NCBI GenBank assembly: GCA_017415105.1
Contig: JAFQJD010000033.1
Location: 1-59,459 of the forward strand
Length of the DNA: 59,459 nucleotides
DNA from: Clostridia bacterium
GTDB lineage: Bacteria; Bacillota; Clostridia; UBA1381
Reading direction: 5' to 3'
In this document: positions 44,417 to 52,441 of the stretch, piece by piece
How the letters are laid out: each line of letters begins with the position of its first letter
Position numbering within the stretch: position 1 is the first letter of the stretch
Notes under the pieces: model-generated
Told to the model about the DNA's origin: nothing
What the model saw: the letters and a program-made list of their open reading frames with translations, nothing else
The model's database searches: none
Made by a program: the position numbers and the translations under genes

Positions 44417-44854
44417 ATGAATATGTCAAACGAAGAATATATCAATTATGTAAACGAAAAAAGTCCCAAATCAAAGCTTGGAATTGACTGCCTTAAAGCT
44501 TTTGTTATAGGCGGTCTTATATGCACAATAGGACAATGTTTCTTAAATCTATACAAATATTTGGGTGCAGATAAAGAAACCGCATCAACACTTGTTACTG
44601 TTACAATGGTGTTTTTAGGTGCACTTCTCACAGGGCTTAATATCTACCCTAAAATTGCAAAACACGGTGGTGCAGGTACGCTTGTGCCGGTTACAGGCTT
44701 TGCAAATGCGGTCACTGCCCCTGCACTTGAAGCAAAAACCGAAGGGTATGTCCTCGGCGTGGGTGCAAAGATATTCACAATTGCAGGTCCGGTAATACTT
44801 TTTGGTACACTCTCCTCCGTGGTATGCGGTATAATATATTTTTTTATCTATTAG
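44417..44854 (+). CDS. spoVAC: Stage V sporulation protein AC
   Basis: 145 residues, membrane protein with the SpoVAC signature: VNEKSPKSKLGIDCLKAFVIGGLICTIGQ, then LTGLNIYPKIAKHGGAGTLVPVTGFAN and PALEAKTEGYVLGVGAKIF. SpoVAC is a mechanosensitive channel of the spore inner membrane that passes Ca-dipicolinate. It is normally encoded with spoVAD and spoVAE; here it stands alone between a divergent operon and the purine operon. AAAGGAG lies 7 bases before the ATG. Its TAG stop is inside a strong stem (44850-44887). Confidence 0.92.
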   Translation: MNMSNEEYINYVNEKSPKSKLGIDCLKAFVIGGLICTIGQCFLNLYKYLGADKETASTLVTVTMVFLGALLTGLNIYPKIAKHGGAGTLVPVTGFANAVTAPALEAKTEGYVLGVGAKIFTIAGPVILFGTLSSVVCGIIYFFIY

Positions 44855-44949
44855 GAAATTACTACTTTTTTGCTGTAATTTCCTAATAGCAAAAAAGTTT
44901 ACATATTGAAGTGAACTATGCGAACGACTATCTAGATAGTAACTTTTTT
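44850..44949. repeat. Nested palindromes between spoVAC and purE
   Basis: Stem 1: ATTAGGAAATTAC (44850-44862) with GTAATTTCCTAAT (44875-44887). Its loop holds ACTTTTTTGCT (44864-44874), fully complementary to AGCAAAAAAGT (44888-44898), a mutually exclusive stem 2. A perfect palindrome ACTATCTAGATAGT follows at 44927-44940, then GTAACTTTTTT (44939-44949), which can also pair with the A-run. The segment AGTGAACTATGCGAACGA (44910-44927) recurs with two differences, inverted, at 51139-51156. Confidence 0.6.
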
Positions 44950-44969
44950 ATTAAATAGTAAAATAATAC

Positions 44970-44998
44970 TTGAAAAAACAAGAGTTTTGTTATATAAT
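44970..44998 (+). promoter_or_regulatory. Promoter of the purE-D operon
   Basis: TTGAAA (44970-44975), 17-bp spacer, TATAAT (44993-44998). No guanine/PRPP riboswitch was recognised between it and purE. Confidence 0.78.
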
Positions 44999-45062
44999 GT
45001 ATTGATAGAATATTATGGTCTTTATGACATATTTTATTTTTACAGAAAGGACTTATAAAAAT

Positions 45063-45563
45063 ATGGCAAATCCAAAGGTTGCCCTCATTATGGGCTCTGA
45101 CTCAGACTTTGACAAAGTTAAGGGTTGTATAACAAAGCTTAAAGAATTTAACGTCGAGGTTGAGGTGAATGTAATATCTGCTCACCGTACACCTGAAAAG
45201 GCTATGGAGTATGCAAAAAATGCAGAGGACAACGGTATAGATGTTATAATCTGTGCAGCAGGTATGGCGGCACATCTTGGCGGCGTGGTTGCAGCTAATA
45301 CCACTCTCCCCGTTATCGGTATTCCGATTGAATCAACTTTTTCAGGAATGGATGCACTTTTAGCAACCGTTCAGATGCCTCCGGGTATCCCCGTTGCAAC
45401 AGTAGGCGTTAATAACGGCACAAACGCAGGAATACTTGCAGCAGAAATGCTGTCATTAAAATATGATTATATTAAACCGATGCTAAAAGACGCACGCCGC
45501 AAAATGGCAGAAGCTGTCGAAGCAAAGGATGCAATAATAAAAGAAAAAGCGGCATCGCTTTAA
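45063..45563 (+). CDS. purE: 5-(carboxyamino)imidazole ribonucleotide mutase
   Basis: 166 residues: ALIMGSDSDFDKVKGC at the start, the active-site SAHRTPEKAMEYA, and AAGMAAHLGGVVAA with GMDALLATVQMPPGIPVAT. It rearranges N5-CAIR to CAIR (class I). No purK or purC is adjacent. Start set at MANPKVALI, with AAAGGA 10 bases upstream; the open frame begins 16 codons earlier. First gene of the purine operon. Confidence 0.95.
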   Translation: MANPKVALIMGSDSDFDKVKGCITKLKEFNVEVEVNVISAHRTPEKAMEYAKNAEDNGIDVIICAAGMAAHLGGVVAANTTLPVIGIPIESTFSGMDALLATVQMPPGIPVATVGVNNGTNAGILAAEMLSLKYDYIKPMLKDARRKMAEAVEAKDAIIKEKAASL

Positions 45564-45586
45564 CATAAGAAAAGGAGATAATAATT

Positions 45587-46624
45587 ATGGCAACAGATGC
45601 ATACAAGAAAGCAGGCGTAGACGTTGAAGCGGGTTACGAATCTGTAAAACTAATCAAAAACGATGTAAAGAGAACAGCAATTGAGGGTGTTCTTGGCGGA
45701 ATAGGCGGTTTCGGCGGTTTGTTTGAAATTCCTGAGGGTTATAAGAACCCTGTATTGGTTTCTGGTACAGACGGCGTAGGAACAAAGCTCCGTATCGCAT
45801 TTTTAATGGACAAGCACGACACTATCGGTCAGGACTGTGTTGCAATGTGTGTTAACGACGTTGCATGCTCAGGTGCAAAGCCGTTGTTCTTCCTTGACTA
45901 CCTTGCAGTTGGCAAGAACTATCCTGAAAAGATAGCACAAATCGTAAAGGGTGTTGCTGACGGCTGTGTTGCAGCAGGCTGTGCATTGGTTGGCGGTGAA
46001 ACAGCAGAAATGCCGGGCTTCTACCCCATTGATGAATACGACCTTGCAGGCTTTAGCGTAGGTATAGTTGAAAAGGACAAGATTACCGACGGCAATCGTG
46101 CAAAAGCCGGAGACAAGCTTATCGGTATCGCATCAAGCGGTGTTCATTCAAACGGCTATTCACTTGTAAGAACACTCTTTGACTTAAACGGTGAAAAGGC
46201 AAAGGAAAACCTTTCAGAGTACAGTGACAAGCTCGGTATGACAATAGGCGAAGCACTTCTTACACCGACAAGAATTTATGTTAAACCGCTCTTAAAGCTT
46301 ATTGACGAGGTTGGTATCAATACAGTATCACATATCACAGGTGGCGGTTTTGTTGAGAACGTGCCGAGAATGCTCCCCGACGGACTTAAGGCAGTTATAC
46401 ATAAGGGTACATGGGACGTACTTCCGATATTTGATATTATGCAGGAAAAGGGCAATATCCCCGAAGCTGATATGTACAACACATTTAATATGGGTATCGG
46501 TATGATAGTTGCTGTTGATGCTGATAAGGCAGATGCGGCTGTTAAATGCCTTGAAGCTGCAGGTGAAAAGGCAAGCATCATCGGTGAGCTTGTTGCAGGC
46601 GAAAAGGATGTTGAAATAGTATGA
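45587..46624 (+). CDS. purM: Phosphoribosylformylglycinamidine cyclo-ligase (AIR synthetase)
   Basis: 345 residues with the PurM core: [68 protein letters not shown] and [15 protein letters not shown]. It converts FGAM to AIR with ATP. AAAGGAG precedes the ATG; its stop overlaps the purN start by 4 bp (ATGA). Confidence 0.96.
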   Translation: MATDAYKKAGVDVEAGYESVKLIKNDVKRTAIEGVLGGIGGFGGLFEIPEGYKNPVLVSGTDGVGTKLRIAFLMDKHDTIGQDCVAMCVNDVACSGAKPLFFLDYLAVGKNYPEKIAQIVKGVADGCVAAGCALVGGETAEMPGFYPIDEYDLAGFSVGIVEKDKITDGNRAKAGDKLIGIASSGVHSNGYSLVRTLFDLNGEKAKENLSEYSDKLGMTIGEALLTPTRIYVKPLLKLIDEVGINTVSHITGGGFVENVPRMLPDGLKAVIHKGTWDVLPIFDIMQEKGNIPEADMYNTFNMGIGMIVAVDADKADAAVKCLEAAGEKASIIGELVAGEKDVEIV

Positions 46625-47214
46625 AAAACATCGGCGTACTGATTTCAGGCGGAGGCACAAACCTCCAGGCACTGATTGACAAACAAGGCAGTGTTATAAA
46701 AAGCGGCAGAATTGTCTGTGTATGCTCAAACAGTGCAGATGCATACGGACTTACACGTGCAAAGAATGCCGGAATACCTACTAAAGTAATACGCAAGAAC
46801 GCAGACTGCGGTGGAAGCATAAACGAGCTTAACCGACAGATTTGTGCATATATGAAAGAAATGAACGTTGACGTTATAGTTCTTGCAGGATTTCTTGCAA
46901 TACTCGGCGGTGAGCTGTTGGAGGAATATGCAGACAGAATAGTTAATATTCATCCGTCACTTATCCCCTCTTTCTGTGGCGACGGTTACTACGGACTTAA
47001 AGTTCACGAAGAAGCTTTAAAGTACGGTGTAAAGGTTACAGGTGCTACGGCACATCTCGTTAACGAAATAACTGATGGCGGAAAAATACTTATGCAGAAA
47101 GCAGTAGAAGTTCAGGAAGGTGACACACCTGAAATTCTGCAGAAACGTGTTATGGAGCAGGCTGAATGGATAATTCTCCCCGAAGCCGTAGAAAAGCTAT
47201 GTGCATCACTTTAA
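46621..47214 (+). CDS. purN: Phosphoribosylglycinamide formyltransferase (folate type)
   Basis: 197 residues: [16 protein letters not shown], the substrate/folate region [17 protein letters not shown], and the catalytic [17 protein letters not shown], with [15 protein letters not shown] later. It transfers formyl from 10-formyl-THF to GAR. Translationally coupled to purM by a 4-bp overlap. Confidence 0.95.
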   Translation: MKNIGVLISGGGTNLQALIDKQGSVIKSGRIVCVCSNSADAYGLTRAKNAGIPTKVIRKNADCGGSINELNRQICAYMKEMNVDVIVLAGFLAILGGELLEEYADRIVNIHPSLIPSFCGDGYYGLKVHEEALKYGVKVTGATAHLVNEITDGGKILMQKAVEVQEGDTPEILQKRVMEQAEWIILPEAVEKLCASL

Positions 47215-47232
47215 ATGAAAGGACTAAAGAAA

Positions 47233-47946
47233 ATGGCTACAATTGATATTTATAAAGAGCTTAAAGAAAATTCATATCCCGGCCGTGGTATTGTAATCGG
47301 CAAGAGCGAGGACGGAAAGAGTGCTGTTACTGCATATTTTATTATGGGCAGAAGCGTGAACAGCCGTAACCGTGTATTTGTAGAAGACGGCGACGGAATA
47401 CGCACACAGGCGTTTGACCCGTCAAAGCTCACAGATCCGCATCTTATTATTTACGCACCGGTGCGTGTGCTTGGTAATAAGACAATCGTAACAAACGGTG
47501 ACCAGACCGACACAATATATGACCTTATGAATCAGCAGATGACCTTTGAGCAGTCTCTGCGTACACGTGAGTTTGAGGACGATGCTCCCAACTACACACC
47601 GAGAATTTCAGGTATCATAAAGACAGATGTTGATGATTTTAATTATGCTATGTCAATTCTGAAAAGTGCTGACGGTGATCCGTCATCATGCAGAAGATAT
47701 ACATTCTCATATAACAATCCTCAGGCAGGTGTGGGACATTTTATCCATACATATATGTCAGACGGGAATCCCCTGCCCTCATTCTCAGGTGAGCCGAAAC
47801 AGGTATCTATCCCCAACTGCATCGAGGAGTTCACAAACGGATTGTGGACATCACTTAACGAGGATAACAAGGTTTCGTTGTTTGTAAGATACATCAACCT
47901 TGAAACAGGAAAAACAGATACAAGAATTATAAATAAAAATGTATGA
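47233..47946 (+). CDS. IMP cyclohydrolase (PurO-like family)
   Basis: 237 residues of the IMP_cyclohyd family related to archaeal PurO: SYPGRGIVIGKSEDGKSAVTAY, YFIMGRSVNSRNRVF, and DDFNYAMSILKSADGDPSSC with FSYNNPQAGVGHFIHTY. It would close FAICAR to IMP, the function done by the N-terminal half of bifunctional PurH. It lies directly before a free-standing AICAR transformylase, so the pair replaces PurH. Start at MATIDIYK with AAAGGA 9 bases upstream; an ATG six codons earlier lacks a site. Confidence 0.9.
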   Translation: MATIDIYKELKENSYPGRGIVIGKSEDGKSAVTAYFIMGRSVNSRNRVFVEDGDGIRTQAFDPSKLTDPHLIIYAPVRVLGNKTIVTNGDQTDTIYDLMNQQMTFEQSLRTREFEDDAPNYTPRISGIIKTDVDDFNYAMSILKSADGDPSSCRRYTFSYNNPQAGVGHFIHTYMSDGNPLPSFSGEPKQVSIPNCIEEFTNGLWTSLNEDNKVSLFVRYINLETGKTDTRIINKNV

Positions 47947-47951
47947 TATTT

Positions 47952-48023
47952 CTCATCGGGGAGTATCAGTTCAGAATGCTAAAGAGTTTTGAAATGCATT
48001 CTTCGCTGACACTCCCCGACGAG
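47952..48023 (+). promoter_or_regulatory. Long intergenic RNA hairpin between the IMP cyclohydrolase and AICAR transformylase genes
   Basis: Outer stem 47952-47969 with 48006-48023: 18 positions, 16 paired (TCGGGGAGT/ACTCCCCGA core), two A-C mismatches. Inner stem AGAATGC (47973-47979) with GCATTCT (47996-48002) and a 16-nt loop. No T tract, so not an intrinsic terminator; candidate mRNA-processing or regulatory structure. Confidence 0.6.
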
Positions 48024-48054
48024 TTCACTCATAAAAGCGAAAGGAATAAAACAA

Positions 48055-49227
48055 ATGAAAGAAATGCAATTAAAATATGGCTGTAACCCAAATCAGGTAC
48101 CGTCAAGAGTATACTTAAAAGATGGTGAGCTTCCGTTTGAGGTATTATGCGGACGTCCGGGATACATAAACTTACTTGATGCACTTAACGGCTGGCAGCT
48201 CGTATCAGAGCTCAAAAAGGCTACAGGTTTACCTGCGGCAACGTCGTTTAAGCACGTATCACCTGCCGGTGCTGCTGTTGGTCTGCCGTTAACAGATACA
48301 TTAAAGAAGATATACTTTGTTGATGATGTTGAGCTTACACCGATGGCTAATGCTTATGCAAGAGCAAGAGGTGCTGACAGAATGTCATCATTCGGTGATT
48401 TTATCGCACTTTCTGATGAATGTGACAAAGCAACCGCACTTCTTATAAAGAAAGAAGTTTCAGACGGTATTATTGCACCGTCATATTCAGATGAAGCTCT
48501 TGAAATATTAAAGGCTAAAAAGAACGGTAACTACTGTGTTCTGAAGATTGATCCGGCATATAAGCCCAACCCGATAGAGTGCAAGGAAGTATTCGGCATA
48601 ACATTTGAGCAGGGACGTAACGAGCTTCCGATAAATGATGATTTACTTGCAGACATCGTTACAGACAACAAAGATATGCCCGAGAGTGCAAAACGTGATT
48701 TGTTGATTTCTCTTATTACACTTAAATATACACAGTCAAACAGTGTATGCTACGTTAAGGACGGTCAGGCAATCGGTATCGGTGCGGGTCAGCAGTCAAG
48801 AATCCACTGCACACGCCTTGCAGGTAATAAAGCGGATATATGGTGGCTTCGTCAGGCACCGCAGGTTTTAAATCTTCAGTTTGTTGACGGTATTCGCCGA
48901 GCAGACAGAGATAATACTATTGATGTTTATATTTCAGACGAATATGAGGACGTATTAAAGGACGGAGTATGGCAGACGCTGTTTAAGATTAAGCCGGAGC
49001 CGTTTACAAAGGCAGAACAGAAAGAATGGCTTAAAAAGAACTCTGATGTTGCATTGGGTTCAGATGCATTCTTCCCATTTGGCGACAACATTGAACGTGC
49101 ATATAAGTCAGGTGTTAAGTACATAGCACAGCCGGGCGGTTCTGTTCGTGATGACAATGTTATTGAAACCTGCAACAAATATAATATGGCAATGAGCTTT
49201 ACAAAAATCCGCTTGTTCCACCACTAA
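48055..49227 (+). CDS. purH: Phosphoribosylaminoimidazolecarboxamide formyltransferase, stand-alone
   Basis: 390 residues equivalent to the AICAR transformylase half of PurH only: LKYGCNPNQVPSRVY, the catalytic TSFKHVSPAGAAVG (Lys-His), RGADRMSSFGDF, LKYTQSNSVCYVKDGQAIGIGAGQQSR, and the C-terminal QPGGSVRDDNVI. It formylates AICAR from 10-formyl-THF. There is no MGS-like cyclohydrolase domain; that activity is supplied by the preceding PurO-like gene. AAAGGA precedes the ATG. Confidence 0.93.
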   Translation: MKEMQLKYGCNPNQVPSRVYLKDGELPFEVLCGRPGYINLLDALNGWQLVSELKKATGLPAATSFKHVSPAGAAVGLPLTDTLKKIYFVDDVELTPMANAYARARGADRMSSFGDFIALSDECDKATALLIKKEVSDGIIAPSYSDEALEILKAKKNGNYCVLKIDPAYKPNPIECKEVFGITFEQGRNELPINDDLLADIVTDNKDMPESAKRDLLISLITLKYTQSNSVCYVKDGQAIGIGAGQQSRIHCTRLAGNKADIWWLRQAPQVLNLQFVDGIRRADRDNTIDVYISDEYEDVLKDGVWQTLFKIKPEPFTKAEQKEWLKKNSDVALGSDAFFPFGDNIERAYKSGVKYIAQPGGSVRDDNVIETCNKYNMAMSFTKIRLFHH

Positions 49228-49241
49228 TTTAAGTAATAAGT

Positions 49242-49262
49242 AATAGTGAATAGTGAATAGTG
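49242..49262 (+). repeat. Tandem 7-mer repeat
   Basis: Three exact copies of AATAGTG followed by AATAAG, in the short gap before purD and just upstream of its ribosome binding site. Confidence 0.8.
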
Positions 49263-49286
49263 AATAAGTTATGAAAGGGTAAAAAA

Positions 49287-50549
49287 ATGAAAATATTAGT
49301 AGTAGGCGGCGGTGGCCGTGAGCATACAATAGTATGGAAAGTAGCACAGTCAGACAAGGTTTCAAAAATATACTGTGCACCCGGAAACGGTGGTATCTCG
49401 AAGCTTGCAGAATGTGTTGACATTTCAGCTACAGATATCGACTCAATGGTTGCATTTGCAAAAGAAAAGGAAATTGACCTTGTTATGGTAGCACCGGATG
49501 ACCCGTTGGTGCTTGGTATGGTTGACGCAATGGAAGCTGCAGGCATCCGTGCATTCGGTCCGCGTAAAAATGCGGCTATAATTGAGGGTAGTAAGGTTTT
49601 CTCAAAGGACCTTATGAAAAAGTACAACATTCCTACAGCAGGCTATGAAGTGTTCTGCGATTCCACTTCTGCAATTGAGTATCTTAAAGCACAGAACTCC
49701 TATCCTGCAGTTATAAAGGCAGAGGGACTTGCACTTGGTAAGGGTGTTATAATTGCACTTAATGAAGAAGAAGCAATTGCAGGCATACACGAAATAATGG
49801 ATGACAAGAAGTTTGGTGACAGCGGTAACCGTGTTGTTATTGAAGAATTTCTGACAGGTCCGGAGGTTTCTGTTCTTGCATTCACAGACGGTAAAACAGT
49901 AAAGCCGATGGTATCTGCACAGGACCACAAGCGTGCATATGATAACGACAAGGGTCCCAACACCGGTGGTATGGGTACATTCTCTCCCTCTCGTCTTTAC
50001 GATGATGCAAAAGCTAAAGAGTGTATGGACAATATCTTTATTCCCACTATTAACGCAATGAATGCCGAGGGCAGACCGTTTAAGGGTGTTCTGTATTTCG
50101 GACTTATGATGACAGAAAAAGGTGTTAAGGTTATTGAATATAACTGCCGTTTCGGTGACCCCGAAACACAGGTTGTTCTTCCCCGCCTTAAAACTGATCT
50201 TGTTGATATTATGGAAGCAGTTGTTGACGAAAAACTTGCAGACATAGAAATTGAATGGGCAGATAATGCCGCTGTTTGCGTTGTTATGGCATCGGGCGGT
50301 TACCCCGTTTCGTACGAGAAGGGACACTTAATATCAGGCATTGAAGACGCAGAAGCAATGGATAACGTAACAGTATTCCACGCAGGAACAAAACTCACAA
50401 ACGAAGGATATACCAACGCCGGCGGTCGTGTTCTTGGCGTTACTGCAACCGATAATGACCTTGACCTCGCAATCCGACGTGCATACGATGCAGTAAGTAA
50501 GATTTCATGGAAGGATGAATTCCACAGAAACGATATCGGTGTTAAATAA
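49287..50549 (+). CDS. purD: Phosphoribosylamine-glycine ligase (GAR synthetase)
   Basis: 420 residues: KILVVGGGGREHTIVWK, APDDPLVLGMVD, the ATP-grasp segments AVIKAEGLALGKGVII and NTGGMGTFSP, and metal/substrate motif EYNCRFGDPETQVVLPRL. It joins phosphoribosylamine and glycine with ATP. Last recognised purine gene of the operon; AAAGGG precedes the ATG. Confidence 0.96.
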   Translation: MKILVVGGGGREHTIVWKVAQSDKVSKIYCAPGNGGISKLAECVDISATDIDSMVAFAKEKEIDLVMVAPDDPLVLGMVDAMEAAGIRAFGPRKNAAIIEGSKVFSKDLMKKYNIPTAGYEVFCDSTSAIEYLKAQNSYPAVIKAEGLALGKGVIIALNEEEAIAGIHEIMDDKKFGDSGNRVVIEEFLTGPEVSVLAFTDGKTVKPMVSAQDHKRAYDNDKGPNTGGMGTFSPSRLYDDAKAKECMDNIFIPTINAMNAEGRPFKGVLYFGLMMTEKGVKVIEYNCRFGDPETQVVLPRLKTDLVDIMEAVVDEKLADIEIEWADNAAVCVVMASGGYPVSYEKGHLISGIEDAEAMDNVTVFHAGTKLTNEGYTNAGGRVLGVTATDNDLDLAIRRAYDAVSKISWKDEFHRNDIGVK

Positions 50550-50571
50550 CTAATCGAAAGGTTTTGATTTT

Positions 50572-51048
50572 ATGAGAAACGATTATATTACCTGGGATGA
50601 GTATTTTATGGGCATTGCACTTTTGAGTGCTATGCGTTCAAAGGATGAAAACACACAGGTTGGTGCATGTATAGTAAACGATGAGAACAAAATTCTGTCT
50701 CTCGGCTATAACGGTATGCCCATCGGCTGCAGTGATAGCGAAATGCCGTGGAAACGTAACGGTGCACCGATTGACACAAAGTATATGTATGTGTGTCACG
50801 CAGAGTTTAACGCAATTTTAAACAGCCCTGCACCGTCACTTAAAGGTGCAAAAATTTATGTAACTCTCTTCCCCTGCAACGAATGTGCAAAGGCAATCAT
50901 ACAAAGCGGTATTAAAGAGATAGTGTATCTTTCCGATAAGTATTCGGGAACTGATGCGGACCTTGCCGCAAAGCGTATGTTTGATATGACAGGCGTTACA
51001 TACAGGAAATATGAGCCGACAGGTAACGAGATATCAATCAGTTTGTGA
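50572..51048 (+). CDS. dCMP deaminase family protein (ComEB-like)
   Basis: 158 residues: zinc-site motifs CHAEFNAIL (His-Ala-Glu) and PCNECAKAI (PCxxC), plus NTQVGACIVNDENKILSLGYNG. It deaminates dCMP to dUMP, feeding dTMP synthesis. It lies 22 bp after purD with its own AAAGG site and may be cotranscribed. The stop is followed within 4 bases by the 154-bp inverted-repeat element. Confidence 0.9.
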   Translation: MRNDYITWDEYFMGIALLSAMRSKDENTQVGACIVNDENKILSLGYNGMPIGCSDSEMPWKRNGAPIDTKYMYVCHAEFNAILNSPAPSLKGAKIYVTLFPCNECAKAIIQSGIKEIVYLSDKYSGTDADLAAKRMFDMTGVTYRKYEPTGNEISISL

Positions 51049-51051
51049 GGT

Positions 51052-51205
51052 AAAGTCTGAATAAATCACTCATATAGCACTTCAGCTGTGCATAAGTTCC
51101 ACCAACGAAAAACAAGTTTTCGGGTGTCACTTGTATGCTCGTTCGCATAGACCACTATAGCCTCACTTGCATATCAGCACTCTCTGAGCAATTTATTCAA
51201 ACTTT
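51052..51205. repeat. 154-bp multi-hairpin element with inverted-repeat ends
   Basis: Ends AAAGTCTGAATAAAT (51052-51066) and ATTTATTCAAACTTT (51191-51205) are inverted, 14 of 15 matching; CTCA/TGAG continues the stem. Inside are GCAC-TTCAGCT-GTGC (51077-51091), a hairpin with CACC..CGAAAA / TTTTCG-GGTG (51100-51126) extended by CATA/TATG, ATGC-TCGTTC-GCAT (51135-51148), and TATAG/CTATA (51073-51077, 51155-51159). It fills the whole dcd-NUDIX gap and contains the motif shared with 44910-44927. MITE-like repeat or structured RNA. Confidence 0.6.
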
Positions 51206-51226
51206 TTGAAAGGAATTGATCCCAAA

Positions 51227-51760
51227 ATGGCATTTAAAGAAACTATCATCAGCACGGAAGACATTTACAGCGGAAAGGTCTTTGACGTAAAAAAACACAC
51301 CGTAGAGCTACTTAACGGTGATACTGTTACACGTGAGCAGATACTTCATAACGGCGGTGTAGCTGTTGTTGCAATTGACGATGACGGTATGGTGTTTATG
51401 GTACGTCAGTACCGGTTCGGTGCAGGAGTAGAAACTCTTGAAATTCCTGCCGGAAAGCTTGAAAAGGGTGAAGACCCATATGAAGCCGGTATGCGTGAGC
51501 TTCGCGAGGAAACAGGATACAAAACCGACAAGCTTATAAGTCTTGGCGAGTGTCTACCCACCCCTGCATACTGCAGTGAAAAGATTTATCTATATATGGC
51601 AAAAAATCTTGAATACTGCGGTCAGGACCTTGATGATGACGAGTTCCTTGCAGTTGAGAAATATCCTTTGGACACACTCCACGAAATGATTCTCAATAAC
51701 GAAATCACCGATTCAAAAACTTTAATCGCATTACTTAAAGCAAAAGCAATATTGAAATGA
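51227..51760 (+). CDS. NUDIX hydrolase, ADP-ribose pyrophosphatase type
   Basis: 177 residues. The Nudix box is GKLEKGEDPYEAGMRELREE followed by TGY, after VRQYRFGAGVETLEIPAG, which is the arrangement in ADP-ribose pyrophosphatases. It splits ADP-ribose to AMP and ribose-5-phosphate. ATG at 51227; AAAGGA is 12 bases upstream, right beside the 3' arm of the inverted-repeat element, so the element could influence its translation. A GC-rich terminator follows. Confidence 0.92.
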   Translation: MAFKETIISTEDIYSGKVFDVKKHTVELLNGDTVTREQILHNGGVAVVAIDDDGMVFMVRQYRFGAGVETLEIPAGKLEKGEDPYEAGMRELREETGYKTDKLISLGECLPTPAYCSEKIYLYMAKNLEYCGQDLDDDEFLAVEKYPLDTLHEMILNNEITDSKTLIALLKAKAILK

Positions 51761-51762
51761 CG

Positions 51763-51788
51763 AAGACCGCCGGATTTCCGGCGGTCTT
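51763..51788. terminator. Terminator after the NUDIX gene
   Basis: AAGACCGCCGG-ATTT-CCGGCGGTCTT, strong 11-bp GC-rich stem between convergent genes. Confidence 0.85.
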
Positions 51789-51792
51789 TAGC

Positions 51793-52245
51793 TTACTGAT
51801 AATTTTTATAGACACTATTTATAAATACATTCAAAAAATTTCTTGCATCGTTTTCAATGAAAATCACGAGCTCATTATAATCTTTTTCATATTCATAGTA
51901 ATACTGCATTTCTTCATCTGAAATTGTTTCTTTAATTTTCTTTAAAAAATTCCGTATCTCTTTTTCCATACGGAAAAACACTTTGTTTTTCATTAAAAGT
52001 TCAGACTTTCTTTCAGGTTTTATGACACCAAGAACGGCACACATAAGTTTATGTTCAAGCAATTTACTTGTCTTCTCACGCAAATTTTCAAATACACTCC
52101 AAAGCTTTTTATCATTTATACACGAGCGAAGATAATTTGACGAAAGTTCAAAAGTTCTCACTTTTTCTCCGAATTCTTCGCACTGAAATCTCATTTCTCT
52201 GTATATGAGCATCCCGATAGTTCCTGTTAATTCAAAAGCATCCAT
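51793..52245 (-). CDS. Hypothetical helical protein behind an RNA attenuator
   Basis: 150 residues, not recognised. Almost entirely helical and charged (FGEKVRTFELSSNYLRSC, EKEIRNFLKKIKETISDEE, YYYEYEKDYNELVIFIEND), with no signal peptide or membrane segment; a four-helix-bundle-like fold is plausible. GGGAGAAAGAAT precedes the ATG, which lies only 15 bases after the T run of the upstream terminator, so its expression depends on read-through of that structure. Confidence 0.65.
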   Translation of the reverse strand: MDAFELTGTIGMLIYREMRFQCEEFGEKVRTFELSSNYLRSCINDKKLWSVFENLREKTSKLLEHKLMCAVLGVIKPERKSELLMKNKVFFRMEKEIRNFLKKIKETISDEEMQYYYEYEKDYNELVIFIENDARNFLNVFINSVYKNYQ

Positions 52246-52259
52246 ATTCTTTCTCCCAT

Positions 52260-52407
52260 AAAAAAAGTGCGTCCTGCAAGAGAACGCACCGAAAAAGTGT
52301 TCTCAAGCAACCACGCTATTTAATACTCCAGCAAGAGAGACTAATAGAGAAACACCTTTTACCATTGGTATTTCCCTTGCGGATAAAAATATTAAATAAC
52401 GTGGTTG
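52260..52407 (-). ncRNA. Candidate structured regulatory RNA (leader with terminator/antiterminator)
   Basis: Transcript from a TTGAAA-17-TATCAT promoter. P1 is a 20-bp stem (52390-52409 with 52306-52325, one G-U). Inside it, GGGAAATACC pairs with GGTGTTTCTC (10 bp, two G-U). After P1 comes GAGAACAC, able to pair with GTGCGTTCTC, which competes with the terminator stem GTGCGT/ACGCAC followed by seven T (52260-52289). CTCTTGC-x-GGA occurs twice, once in the core and once in the terminator loop. No known riboswitch class recognised. It could be a riboswitch-like attenuator or a small RNA that ends at this terminator. Confidence 0.65.
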
Positions 52408-52412
52408 CTATT

Positions 52413-52441
52413 ATGATACCACATATTGAGGAAAATTTCAA
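52413..52441 (-). promoter_or_regulatory. Promoter of the structured RNA
   Basis: Minus-strand TTGAAA (52436-52441), 17-bp spacer, TATCAT (52413-52418). Confidence 0.75.

Noticed and set aside
44850-44898. H-type pseudoknot in the spoVAC-purE gap
   Set aside because: The two stems (13 and 11 bp) are joined by loops of 0-1 nt, too short to cross either helix; they can only be alternatives.
49242-49262. CRISPR-like or other array
   Set aside because: Only three 7-bp units without spacers; no cas genes in the window.
49602-50327. A 241-codon open frame on the minus strand inside purD
   Set aside because: Antisense shadow of a well-supported gene; Cys/Asn/Phe-rich nonsense composition and no ribosome binding site.
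52260-52407. T-box leader or 6S RNA for the structured RNA
   Set aside because: No AGGGUGGNACCGCG-type T-box sequence is present. It is shorter than usual 6S RNA and has a terminator/antiterminator linked to a downstream gene; 6S is not excluded but not supported.
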